From positions 1 through 21,237 of IMG/VR virus record IMGVR_UViG_3300044730_000088: a DNA stretch of 21,237 nucleotides. One strand, given 5' to 3'. Source of the stretch: a virus. Positions 1 to 6,346 of the stretch are shown here, piece by piece. The position numbers and the translations under genes were made by a program. Positions within the stretch are counted from its first letter, which is position 1; each line of letters opens with the position of its first letter. The notes under the pieces are model-generated. The model did not search any database and was not told where the DNA came from. It saw only the letters and a list, made by a program, of their open reading frames with translations.

Positions 1-837
1 AGTGGTCGGAATCTCATCGGGGTTTTCCTCGGCAAAAACTAACAGGTTGGCGCGTACTGACTTGTCGATAGAATACTTCTGCTCACCATCCTTGTACACC
101 TCCATCATCTTGAGCGCCTGCGGGCCGACCCTGTCGATGACCCACTGCTTCATCTTCGGACTTCTGACCGACTTGATCTCGCCCTCGGTCAGCTCGGCGA
201 CCAACGTCTCGATCTCCTCCAGCTCGACCGACGCGTAGCGAATCGCAGCTTTTGCCAGTGGCAAGTCAAGCAGCACGCCCCGGTCGTTGATGCGCTCGTT
301 CACATGGTAGTCGGCAAGCTCTTCATCGGACAGCGGGCGCATAGCCTGGCTGATAGCGCGCATGGCTCTGACGTCCTGCTCGCAGTAGCGAATTAGTTCG
401 GCCATCAGCGCAGGATCGTTATTGAAGGTGCCGTCAGCGCGAGGTATTGATAAAGCTCGGATGAGTTGACTTCCTCGATGATCTTTGCGCATGTTGCTGC
501 TGATGGCTCGTCCGACGTCTTCGAGAGACCCAGGCAAGCAGTTAGCACGCGCTTGTGTCGCGGTGCAGTAGAACTGCGTGAGATCGAAATTAACTTGTAG
601 GACGTACCAGAAAATAAGGCGCTCGAACGCGGCGTTATGAGCGTAGATTCGCCCCTTGTGATGCCGTACGGCTTCAGGGAACGGCTGATCGGGAGTCCAG
701 GTGACAACGTCATCGTCGTCAAACGCGTAGGACATACACAGTACATCCGTGCTTGCATCTTGTGCATAGTTGTAAACCCCCTTGGTGGTGAGATCGCAGC
801 GACTGCGCGTCTCGAAGTCGAGCCAAAGTATGGACAT
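1..837 (-). CDS. Family A DNA polymerase, N-terminal 3'-5' exonuclease part (partial)
   Basis: The gene runs off the left edge: 279 codons are visible and the polymerase palm must lie outside. The visible part is a DnaQ-like proofreading exonuclease typical of phage Pol I-type replicases. Exo I is LDFET (D7, E9), exo II is HNAAFE (residues 67-72, with E where many families have D), and exo III is YCEQD (Y151, D155). After it comes the start of the linker to the polymerase domain (NERINDRGVLLD, a typical phage Pol A signature). The start is the ATG at 837; upstream in-frame codons reach a stop without another start, and no good SD is visible. It is the last visible gene of the leftward replication operon, separated from the previous gene by 189 bp that carry a large inverted repeat. 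The family call is firm for the exonuclease and strong for polymerase A. Confidence 0.9.
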   Translation of the reverse strand, partial: MSILWLDFETRSRCDLTTKGVYNYAQDASTDVLCMSYAFDDDDVVTWTPDQPFPEAVRHHKGRIYAHNAAFERLIFWYVLQVNFDLTQFYCTATQARANCLPGSLEDVGRAISSNMRKDHRGSQLIRALSIPRADGTFNNDPALMAELIRYCEQDVRAMRAISQAMRPLSDEELADYHVNERINDRGVLLDLPLAKAAIRYASVELEEIETLVAELTEGEIKSVRSPKMKQWVIDRVGPQALKMMEVYKDGEQKYSIDKSVRANLLVFAEENPDEIPTT

Positions 838-861
838 GGTTTTTATTCTGAGAGGGTGGCC

Positions 862-924
862 CCGGTTATCCGGCCCACATCAGGTCGAACCGACCAAGGA
901 AGAACCTGATGTCTAGATAACCGG
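862..924. repeat. Two-step inverted repeat (hairpin) upstream of the DNA polymerase gene
   Basis: Outer arms 862-870 and 916-924 (CCGGTTATC / GATAACCGG) are perfect 9-bp complements. Inner arms 877-885 and 904-912 (ACATCAGGT / ACCTGATGT) are also perfect 9-bp complements, around an 18-nt loop. It lies in the only sizeable gap of the replication operon, about 25 bp upstream of the polymerase start. No U-run follows it on either strand, so it is not a classical intrinsic terminator. It could be an mRNA processing or regulatory structure, or a protein-binding site. A smaller CCGGT/ACCGG hairpin lies nearby at 974-988. Confidence 0.6.
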
Positions 925-1026
925 TGCCATTGAAAGGGTGGGGTACTTCGACTGCGTCTATGCCGCATTGCATCCGGTTAGTTACCGGCGCGGCGCACAC
1001 AGCATCCGTCTTTTCCCCCGTGCTAC

Positions 1027-1671
1027 TTAGCCGCGACGACGACGGCCTGCTGGTGCTGCTTCGGCTGCAGGTGCCTCGACAGCTTCTGGCTCGTCAGCCT
1101 TGCCGTCCATGCCGACCCACTCGACGACCTCAAAGACCGGCGTGTAGATGCGACCGTAGGACTTGTGCGTGTAGTGGTCTTTCTTCAGACGCACGACAGG
1201 CACGGGCTTGGACTGATCCTTCTCAACTTGCTCGGCAATCGCAATCGCGAGCTGCTGAACAGCACGCTTGCCACCGACGGACGTCACTGTGTAGCGCGCT
1301 TCCATGTCCTTGTCAGAACCGGAAATGCACTTCAACGACATGCCGACTTGCGCTTCCCAACCGCGCTTGGCGTTGGGTGGTGCTGCTTCCATCTCTGGCA
1401 GCGGCTCGGACACCGACACCATCTTCTCACCCAGCACCTCGCCTTCACCCCACGCGATGTAGCCGTGAATGAACGAGAATGGATTAACCGCCCAAGTCGC
1501 ATCATCCTCGACTTCAGTCTGGTCAGCACCGAACACCCAGTGCCCGGTCTTGTCCATTTTGATGATGACAGAACCCGCTGGGCCGACCTCGGTTTCGAGC
1601 GTGCGCAGTGCGGTGGAGAGGGAAGAAACGGCAGGCAGGTTAGCGCCTTTGAAATTAACGATATTGGACAT
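1027..1671 (-). CDS. Replication-associated phage protein, candidate ssDNA-binding protein
   Basis: A 214-aa soluble protein with no signal peptide or membrane segment. I do not recognise a named domain with certainty. The first ~180 residues look like a compact mixed fold (WVFGADQTEV, FIHGYIAWGEGEVLGEKMV). The C-terminus is an acidic, alanine-rich tail (EPEAVEAPAAEAAPAG) ending in RRRRG. Its place between a RecB-like nuclease and the DNA polymerase is where many phages encode a single-stranded DNA-binding or recombination-helper protein; an acidic tail would fit, but the terminal arginine run is unusual for an SSB. The ATG at 1671 has a good SD (AGGAG, 7-nt spacer) and follows the upstream gene by 10 nt. 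Function is inference from position only. Confidence 0.75.
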   Translation of the reverse strand: MSNIVNFKGANLPAVSSLSTALRTLETEVGPAGSVIIKMDKTGHWVFGADQTEVEDDATWAVNPFSFIHGYIAWGEGEVLGEKMVSVSEPLPEMEAAPPNAKRGWEAQVGMSLKCISGSDKDMEARYTVTSVGGKRAVQQLAIAIAEQVEKDQSKPVPVVRLKKDHYTHKSYGRIYTPVFEVVEWVGMDGKADEPEAVEAPAAEAAPAGRRRRG

Positions 1672-1681
1672 TACTGTACTC

Positions 1682-2806
1682 CTATTGGATTTTAGAAAGG
1701 GCAGCGGTCAATTGCTTCCCGATTTGCAGTACCGCTGGCCTCGGATCGGAATCCGGTGCCAACGTATCCCCCGATGACACAGATACGACCATGTCAGCGG
1801 GAAATTCTATTTTAGCCTTTTTCAAGACTTTCTCAAGCTGCGCCGGCGATTTAATTGTCGGCGGCTCGTACGCGTCTTCGATACCGTTGGCGTCTGCCCA
1901 CGCTTCGATCTTCGCCTTGTCCACCCACTGGCGCCGCGCTTGCTTGGCGACCAACTTGTAGCCTGGCACGTCAACACCGTTTTGCAGCATCTCAAACGCC
2001 AGCGCCCTCAGGTCGGTGATGTAGCTCTCGATCATGTCAGCCTGACGCAATTGTGCAGCGATCTGCTGCGCTGGCATCTCGATCAGTTTGGCCTTCAACG
2101 CACGCTCGACCGCACCGTTCATGCGTGGGCAGATGGGCTTGGCTGCGCACCAGCGGCAGTGGTCGCCCTCTTGCATGGGTGGCTCTGGCCATGACGACAG
2201 GCGCACGGCGTACAGCAGCTCTTGCTCGAACTCTTTGATACGCGCAGGCGTCGTGACCCAGCGGCGTACCATCGGGGGTTGCACGATGATGCACTCGATC
2301 TCGTCAGCGCCCTCAAAGATCCATTGCGCTGCAGGTGTTCTCATCGCGGCGGCGGCGTAAAACAGGAGTTGAGGATTTTCCACAGCATCCACAGATACGC
2401 CATCGCCAAATTTCCAATCAAGAACGACCGCGCGTTTACCTTTACGCCCAAGTAAGTCAGTGCTGCCAAAGACACCAGGCAAAAAATCGCCAAAGGATAC
2501 TCGGGTTTCCACCATGTATTCCATCGTCTTGTCGGGGTCGACTTCATCGAGTGCTTCCAAAGCGGGAATAATCTTCTCATCGAGTAACTCCTGTGTCAGA
2601 ACCTGATCTTTGTACTGCGCGCCGATGCACTGCTCTGGCTTCTTGTCGAACTCCAAGAGCTCAGCGATGACGTTGTGCAACAGTGTGCCACGGTCTGCGT
2701 GTTCGCTTGATGGCTTGGGCGGCATCTTCTGCACTAGCTTGACCGATGCTGGGCAGTTGATGACGCGCTTGGCGGTCGAGCCGCCGACGACGTTAGAGTG
2801 TTCCAT
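1682..2806 (-). CDS. DUF2800 family PD-(D/E)XK nuclease-like protein (RecB/Cas4-like)
   Basis: The 374-aa protein has hallmarks of the phage DUF2800 family, related to the RecB/Cas4 nuclease fold. These are an N-terminal INCPAS motif (C18), an ERGT-like helix (HADRGTLLHNVIAELL), the nuclease core VLDWKFGDG near residue 130 (D and K of the D...DWK motif) followed by NPQLLFYAAAA, and a cysteine group CRWCAAKPICP near residues 216-225. With C18 this could bind an iron-sulfur cluster, as in Cas4 and AddB. The C-terminal part (PPTIKSPAQLEKVLKKA) is also family-like. A role in processing DNA ends during replication or recombination is likely but inferred. The ATG overlaps the stop of the upstream 71-aa gene (TAATG), implying translational coupling. 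Confidence 0.85.
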   Translation of the reverse strand: MEHSNVVGGSTAKRVINCPASVKLVQKMPPKPSSEHADRGTLLHNVIAELLEFDKKPEQCIGAQYKDQVLTQELLDEKIIPALEALDEVDPDKTMEYMVETRVSFGDFLPGVFGSTDLLGRKGKRAVVLDWKFGDGVSVDAVENPQLLFYAAAAMRTPAAQWIFEGADEIECIIVQPPMVRRWVTTPARIKEFEQELLYAVRLSSWPEPPMQEGDHCRWCAAKPICPRMNGAVERALKAKLIEMPAQQIAAQLRQADMIESYITDLRALAFEMLQNGVDVPGYKLVAKQARRQWVDKAKIEAWADANGIEDAYEPPTIKSPAQLEKVLKKAKIEFPADMVVSVSSGDTLAPDSDPRPAVLQIGKQLTAALSKIQ

Positions 2807-3021
2807 TACGCCCTCGCTTTCATCATTGCATCAGCCATTTGGTATGACAGATTTGCTATGTCAAAATCAAGCCGCATAAGAATTCTAGGGTCATCTGACA
2901 CCATCGGCATAAATTGTTGCATCGCCTTCGCCGCGAAATAATCGCGCAAGTCCATGCCCGGCTGACTGCTAACAACTACACCTCTGTCATCTGTAATCAT
3001 CCCGTTTGGAAACGCTTTCAT
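2806..3021 (-). CDS. Small conserved phage protein, first gene of the replication operon
   Basis: A 71-aa protein with the motif QPGMDLRDYFAAKAMQ and a C-terminal ANLSYQMADAMMKAR helix. This pattern is common in short phage and prophage proteins of unknown function that begin early operons. No membrane segment or signal is visible. The start ATG at 3021 is fixed by a strong SD (GGAGG at 3028-3032, 6-nt spacer). It is the first gene behind the leftward promoter and overlaps the DUF2800 gene by one base. Function unknown. Confidence 0.85.
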   Translation of the reverse strand: MKAFPNGMITDDRGVVVSSQPGMDLRDYFAAKAMQQFMPMVSDDPRILMRLDFDIANLSYQMADAMMKARA

Positions 3022-3051
3022 ACCTTACCTCCGTTGTGTGATTGAGCCTCG

Positions 3052-3080
3052 ACTGTAGACCCTAAAATAATCCTTGTCAA
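3052..3080 (-). promoter_or_regulatory. Sigma70-type promoter of the leftward replication operon
   Basis: On the minus strand, a perfect TTGACA (3075-3080) is followed by a 17-bp spacer and TACAGT (3052-3057), a 4/6 match to the -10 consensus. Transcription would start near 3045, leaving a leader of about 24 nt that contains the SD of the 71-aa gene. The -35 box overlaps that of the opposite promoter. Confidence 0.7.
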
Positions 3081-3102
3081 ATACTTTTTGATGCCTTATA
3101 TT
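3074..3102 (+). promoter_or_regulatory. Sigma70-type promoter of the rightward early operon
   Basis: TTGTCA (3074-3079, 5/6 match) and TATATT (3097-3102, 5/6 match) are separated by exactly 17 bp. The expected start, about 7 nt after the -10 box, is 3109, the A of the ATG of the VRR-NUC gene. A 5-bp inverted repeat (TCAAA at 3077-3081, TTTGA at 3087-3091) lies over the -35/spacer region and could be an operator. Confidence 0.7.
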
Positions 3103-3108
3103 TCGGCC

Positions 3109-3381
3109 ATGCGTGAAAGTGAAATCGAAAATTATTTTGTCTGGGCAGTCGAGCGAGCTGGCGGCAAGACGTACAAGTTCAAGTCTGTCACACAACGCGG
3201 GGTTAGTGACCGCTTAGCCTGTATGCCTGATGGATCCACATGGTTTGTGGAGCTGAAAGCCGCCAAGGGGCGCTTGTCTGAGCTGCAAAAGATATTTCGC
3301 AACGACGTGCTGCGATTGAAACAAAACTACGCCTGTTTATGGTCAACGGAGATGATTGATGAGTGGATTAAGCAGAGATGA
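3109..3381 (+). CDS. VRR-NUC domain nuclease
   Basis: A 90-aa single-domain protein of the VRR-NUC type (PD-(D/E)XK fold), as found in many phages beside helicases. Visible features are the opening helix MRESEIENYFVWAVER, the G31-V-S-D34 segment, the catalytic E48-L-K50 in WFVELKAAKG, and Q60 in the following helix. The family cuts structured or branched DNA. I chose the ATG at 3109: the family usually starts with this MRESEIE-like helix, and the in-frame ATG at 3091 falls in the promoter spacer. No SD precedes 3109, and the predicted transcription start coincides with it, so the mRNA may be leaderless. The 3' end overlaps the next gene by 23 nt. Confidence 0.88.
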   Translation: MRESEIENYFVWAVERAGGKTYKFKSVTQRGVSDRLACMPDGSTWFVELKAAKGRLSELQKIFRNDVLRLKQNYACLWSTEMIDEWIKQR

Positions 3382-3682
3382 CGTTATCCGCATGGCAATT
3401 GACGCCATAGGCGGGGATATGAATGGGCAAGATGCTCAACATTTAGCTTGGCGGTTAGAGCATTTTAAAGATGACTCCTATAAGTTTGGGTCAGATGAGT
3501 TGTTGAAGTTTGTTTCCTTGATCGCGGCAGTAGAGCGCGAGGCGTGCGCCGCGTTGTGCGACGCGCACAAGAACCCAATCGATGATCCGGCAGCGCCTGT
3601 AGGCCAGTACGAGTCGGGCGGCTACATCATGGCCGAGTTTTTGGCTGACGCCATCCGCGCTAGAGGCAGCGATGCAGCTTAG
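3359..3682 (+). CDS. Small phage protein of unknown function
   Basis: A 107-aa protein starting MSGLSRDDVIRMAIDA, with an AAVEREACAALCDA helix (two cysteines) and a C-terminal FLADAIRARG helix. This layout is frequent among short phage proteins of unknown function next to replication genes. The ATG at 3359 has a GGAG SD with a 7-nt spacer and overlaps the VRR-NUC gene; the TTG three bases upstream is less likely. It overlaps the following helicase start by 11 nt, so the three genes are probably translated together. No catalytic motif was seen. Confidence 0.8.
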   Translation: MSGLSRDDVIRMAIDAIGGDMNGQDAQHLAWRLEHFKDDSYKFGSDELLKFVSLIAAVEREACAALCDAHKNPIDDPAAPVGQYESGGYIMAEFLADAIRARGSDAA

Positions 3683-5009
3683 ACCGTATCAGGACGAAGC
3701 AGCTGACTTCCTGTACGAGCGTGACCGGGCGATGATCTTAGCCCCCGTGGGCGCAGGCAAGACGGCGATCACCTTGACGGCCATGCAGGCGATGGTCAAG
3801 GACGGCTACGCGTCTCGCTTTCTGGTGTTAGCGCCCAAGCGCGTCTGTACCGACGTCTGGCCCATCGAAGCACGCAAGTGGGCGCTGGAGCTGCACTGCA
3901 GAACAGCAGTCGGCACACCGCGCAGTCGGGGCGAGGCGCTGGATTCTGACGCGCATATTGTGGCGACCAACTACGACAACATTCAATGGCTGGCTGAGCA
4001 GGATCTGTCATCGTTCGACGCCATCGTGTTTGACGAGCTAACTAAATTGAAGAACCCGTCAGGCACACGCTTTAAGGCGCTGCACAAGATCATCGATCAG
4101 TTCAAGATACGCTGGGGTCTGACCGGGTCGTTCACTAGTAACGGACTGGAAGACGTGTTCGGCCAGTGCAAGATCGTCGACGAGAAGCTGCTGGGCCGCG
4201 CCAAGGGTGCCTTTCTGCAACAGTACTTCGTCTGTATGAACCGCGATTTCGGCGAGTGGCTGCCACGCCCTGGTGCCCTGCCACTGGTCATGGAGCGCAT
4301 CAAGCCGGCCACCTACGTCTTGGAGCCAGGCGAGTACCGCGACAAGCTGCCCGAGTGCCATGTGGTCGAGCTGCGTTGCCAGCTGGATGACCGCGCGCCA
4401 TACGAAAAGATGAAGAAAGACTTCGTGGTGCGGTTCCCTACCGCCGAGGTGCTGGCGGCGAACGCGGCCGCTGTGACGAGCAAGCTGCAACAGATGGCGT
4501 CAGGCTTTGTGTACGACAGCAGCCGCGTGGCGTCGGACGTGGCGGGTAAATTCATCAGCAGCAAGGAGGCTGTTTGGTTTAGTAGCCACAAGTTTGATCG
4601 ATTGGACGAACTACTGGAGGAGAACCAACATGCGAACACCCTACTGGTTTACCAGTTTCAGGAAGAGGTGGCAGAACTTCGTCGCCGTTATCCGAAGCTT
4701 GCCACCCTCGACGACGACCGAGCAATTGAGCGATGGAACGCCGGACAAATCGAACTCCTTGCCGTCCATCCTAAGTCCGCAGGACATGGCCTTAATCTAC
4801 AGCACGGGGGAAGCCACATGGTATTTCTGTCGTTGCCGTGGAGCTTGGAGTTGTACGAGCAAACGGTTGGACGGCTGCACCGTTCAGGACAGCTGCATAG
4901 CGTCTGGGTTTATATCCTACTCGCCGAAAAGACAGTTGACGAAAAGATCTACGCAGCCCTGCACGACAAACGAGCAATTTCCGACATAGCGATGGAGGCA
5001 CTGAAATGA
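3672..5009 (+). CDS. SNF2-like superfamily 2 helicase/ATPase
   Basis: A 445-aa protein with a two-lobed SF2 helicase layout. An N-terminal Q-like motif LRPYQDEAADFL (residues 3-14) precedes Walker A APVGAGKT (24-31), motif Ia LVLAPKRV (51-58), Walker B FDELTKLKN (D121, E122), motif III LTGS, a second lobe with LLVYQFQEE, and motif VI QTVGRLHRSGQ (397-407). The GR.HR.GQ form is typical of SNF2-type phage helicases, which translocate on or unwind DNA for replication or recombination. The ATG at 3672 has GAGG at 3663-3666 and overlaps the previous gene. Pairing with a VRR-NUC protein suggests a helicase-nuclease unit. It ends in an ATGA overlap with the next gene. Confidence 0.92.
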   Translation: MQLRPYQDEAADFLYERDRAMILAPVGAGKTAITLTAMQAMVKDGYASRFLVLAPKRVCTDVWPIEARKWALELHCRTAVGTPRSRGEALDSDAHIVATNYDNIQWLAEQDLSSFDAIVFDELTKLKNPSGTRFKALHKIIDQFKIRWGLTGSFTSNGLEDVFGQCKIVDEKLLGRAKGAFLQQYFVCMNRDFGEWLPRPGALPLVMERIKPATYVLEPGEYRDKLPECHVVELRCQLDDRAPYEKMKKDFVVRFPTAEVLAANAAAVTSKLQQMASGFVYDSSRVASDVAGKFISSKEAVWFSSHKFDRLDELLEENQHANTLLVYQFQEEVAELRRRYPKLATLDDDRAIERWNAGQIELLAVHPKSAGHGLNLQHGGSHMVFLSLPWSLELYEQTVGRLHRSGQLHSVWVYILLAEKTVDEKIYAALHDKRAISDIAMEALK

Positions 5010-5281
5010 GATACCTACTTTTATTGTTGGCAGCGCCTGCGTTCGCAGCCGAGCCTGCGTACCTGACCTACGACGACGTTCATGTGCAGACGGTCTTGAC
5101 CCAAGATCGGCCTAGCTGGTGCTACGGCATGAAGATGGCCTTCGACATCGACGGTCTAAACCGCGCGTATTACGGCTGCTGGGCGGGCTCGCAAGGCTTC
5201 GTGCATATCGAGATGCTGGACGGCAGCAAACGTGTCATACCAATGGCAAAATTTAACAAACCCAAGGAGGCAACAAAATGA
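5006..5281 (+). CDS. Small exported protein with signal peptide and two cysteines
   Basis: The 91-aa product begins with a textbook signal peptide: MRY, a leucine run (residues 4-8), then AAPAFA, with a likely signal peptidase I cut after AFA or AFAA, before EPAYL. The mature ~75-residue part has two cysteines (C39, C58) flanking an aromatic segment, which could form one disulfide in the periplasm. No lipobox or second membrane segment is present. It is linked to the helicase by an ATGA overlap and to the next gene by another. I do not recognise the family. Location and timing (early operon, outside the lysis cassette) would suit an envelope function such as superinfection exclusion, but that is speculation. 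Confidence 0.85.
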   Translation: MRYLLLLLAAPAFAAEPAYLTYDDVHVQTVLTQDRPSWCYGMKMAFDIDGLNRAYYGCWAGSQGFVHIEMLDGSKRVIPMAKFNKPKEATK

Positions 5282-5424
5282 CTGACTTCACCAAATACGA
5301 AACGCAGCGCGAGATTCTGATCGACTATCTGCACGTCATGATCGCTAGATCCGACTGGCACGGCGTCTCAGATGTCGCCAATGATCTGCGTGAACTGGAG
5401 GCCGAACAACGTGAAAAGAATTGA
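5278..5424 (+). CDS. Very small conserved phage protein (48 aa)
   Basis: ATG at 5278 with a strong SD (AAGGAGG, 7-nt spacer), overlapping the stop of the preceding gene (ATGA). The 48-aa product is helical and charged, with the segment SDWHGVSDVANDLRELEAE. A DWHGV.D.A.D.RE.EA pattern recurs in tiny phage proteins of unknown function, so I consider it real despite its length. No membrane segment or cysteine. Its 3' end overlaps the next gene by 14 nt. Confidence 0.75.
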   Translation: MTDFTKYETQREILIDYLHVMIARSDWHGVSDVANDLRELEAEQREKN

Positions 5425-5587
5425 CTACTGGAAAGCCAAACTGCCGGCTGCACGGGCAGAGGAGCGCATACGCCAGAAGGAACTAAACCAGATGGCCAGA
5501 GCATTTGAGCGGGCGGTCGAGAAGGTCGCCGAGATAGAACAAAGGATTGAAGATGAAAAAGATAAGCTGGCGAGCCCTAAACGATAA
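5411..5587 (+). CDS. Small coiled-coil phage protein, GTG start
   Basis: A 58-aa protein beginning with GTG at 5411 (fMet-KRIDYWKAKLPAA). The SD GGAGG at 5397-5401 has a 9-nt spacer and lies inside the end of the preceding gene. From about residue 15 on it is almost entirely charged helix (ERAVEKVAEIEQRIEDEKDK) and should form a coiled coil. An earlier ATG exists, but its extra residues look non-coding and would deepen the overlap. Function unknown. It overlaps the next gene by 35 nt. Confidence 0.7.
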   Translation: MKRIDYWKAKLPAARAEERIRQKELNQMARAFERAVEKVAEIEQRIEDEKDKLASPKR

Positions 5588-5747
5588 GCTCGCGTCGCTC
5601 ACTGAGGAGGAGGTGTTCGCCATGCTAACGCAGGAGCAGCTGCATGAGCGCCGCGCCTCGCACCTGCAGCGCCTGCACCAGCGCTACTGTGCGCTGCGTG
5701 ACGCCCGTGAACGGATCGAGATCATGTCAGGAGCCATCAAACCGTGA
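5553..5747 (+). CDS. Small helical phage protein
   Basis: A 64-aa protein starting MKKISWRALNDKLASLTEEEV at the ATG 5553 (AGGA SD, 6-nt spacer). It has a charged helical C-terminal half (RRASHLQRLHQRYCALRDAR). Similar short proteins with a TEEEV...L..E...RR pattern are frequent in phage early regions. No enzymatic motif. It is nested 35 nt into the previous gene and shares a GTGA junction with the next. Confidence 0.7.
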   Translation: MKKISWRALNDKLASLTEEEVFAMLTQEQLHERRASHLQRLHQRYCALRDARERIEIMSGAIKP

Positions 5748-5989
5748 AATGTCAGCATTGTGGTTCCCGTACGTACGTTGTCAATACAGCGCAGCAGCCA
5801 GGCGGCATCCGACGCCAGCGCAAGTGCGATTCATGCAAGAGTAATGCCTACACAGCCGAGGTGTGGATTGCCGGCAACGTTCAGGTAGGCAAATCAATTT
5901 ATACTAAGGACGAGGCAGCGTTGATAAAAAAGAAAGGCGTTGACGCGCGCCGTGCAAATGAAGACAGGAGGAAAGAAGATGCTTCGTGA
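5744..5989 (+). CDS. Small zinc-ribbon protein (NrdR N-terminal-like)
   Basis: An 81-aa protein with two CxxC knuckles, C3-Q-H-C6 and C28-D-S-C31, separated by a basic GGIRRQRK segment. This is the layout of the zinc ribbon at the N-terminus of NrdR and of Ogr-like small DNA-binding proteins. There is no ATP-cone domain, so it is not NrdR itself. The C-terminal half is basic (LIKKKGVDARRANEDRR). A role in binding DNA or RNA, possibly in transcription control, is plausible but inferred. The start codon is GTG, overlapping the previous stop (GTGA), with AGGAG at 5729-5733. Confidence 0.78.
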   Translation: MKCQHCGSRTYVVNTAQQPGGIRRQRKCDSCKSNAYTAEVWIAGNVQVGKSIYTKDEAALIKKKGVDARRANEDRRKEDAS

Positions 5990-6161
5990 TGGATATTTTA
6001 TTCGTGAGGAACCCCCTAAGATCGGCGCGCACTACACGCCGCAGCTCTACCAGAAGCCGGCAACGCCTGAAGAGCGGTTCGTGCAAGACATCATGCTGGG
6101 CGTGCCGGTGCGCTACGAGTCGCCGGTGGTGAAGTTCTTGGGTCGGCTCTTGAGCGTATGA
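5979..6161 (+). CDS. Small phage protein of unknown function (60 aa)
   Basis: The ATG at 5979 has the best SD in this operon (AGGAGG at 5966-5971, 7-nt spacer), so this start beats the earlier TTG. The product, starting MLRDGYFIREEPPKIGAHY, is proline-rich and has no transmembrane segment, cysteine or known motif. It overlaps the zinc-ribbon gene by 11 nt and the next gene by an ATGA junction. The coding call rests on the SD and packing rather than on homology. Confidence 0.65.
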   Translation: MLRDGYFIREEPPKIGAHYTPQLYQKPATPEERFVQDIMLGVPVRYESPVVKFLGRLLSV

Positions 6162-6346
6162 AAGAGCTTGTCCTCATCTACTACGCCGCTATCGTGGTGG
6201 CGACTGTCGGCTTTCTGGCGCTTTTTATTCCTGAAGAGCGCCGCCCTACGCCTGCTGAGTGCGGTGTGGCCGAAATCGCGCCTGACATGTCAACGCGCGA
6301 CCGGGAAGTCTGCCGGCAGTTACGCCAGCATCGTCACCGCATGTGA
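6158..6346 (+). CDS. Small membrane protein, last gene of the rightward operon
   Basis: A 62-aa protein with one N-terminal hydrophobic helix (residues ~4-24, LVLIYYAAIVVATVGFLALF) and a charged tail holding two cysteines (AECGVAE, EVCRQLRQ). The orientation is not clear: the tail is mixed and there is no cleavage site. It may be an inner-membrane anchor or a tiny accessory lysis or exclusion protein; I do not recognise the family. It starts in an ATGA overlap with the previous gene. Its last 27 nt overlap, on the opposite strand, the end of the endolysin gene. Confidence 0.68.
   Translation: MKELVLIYYAAIVVATVGFLALFIPEERRPTPAECGVAEIAPDMSTRDREVCRQLRQHRHRM

Noticed and set aside
405-767. 120-codon ORF on the minus strand inside the polymerase region
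   Set aside because: It is a shifted frame of the polymerase gene; the exonuclease motifs I, II and III are all in the other frame, which is open from 837 to the window edge.
866-973. 35-codon minus-strand ORF in the gap before the polymerase gene
   Set aside because: It has no SD, its middle and end are made of the inverted repeat, and the product shows no recognisable pattern. The stem explains the sequence better.
924-1695. Overlapping plus-strand ORFs opposite the 214-aa gene
   Set aside because: Arg/Pro/Cys-rich or His-rich shadow translations without SD or motif; the minus-strand gene has an SD and fits the operon.
4059-4490. 143-codon minus-strand ORF inside the helicase gene
   Set aside because: Antisense to conserved helicase sequence, with no SD and no neighbours on that strand.
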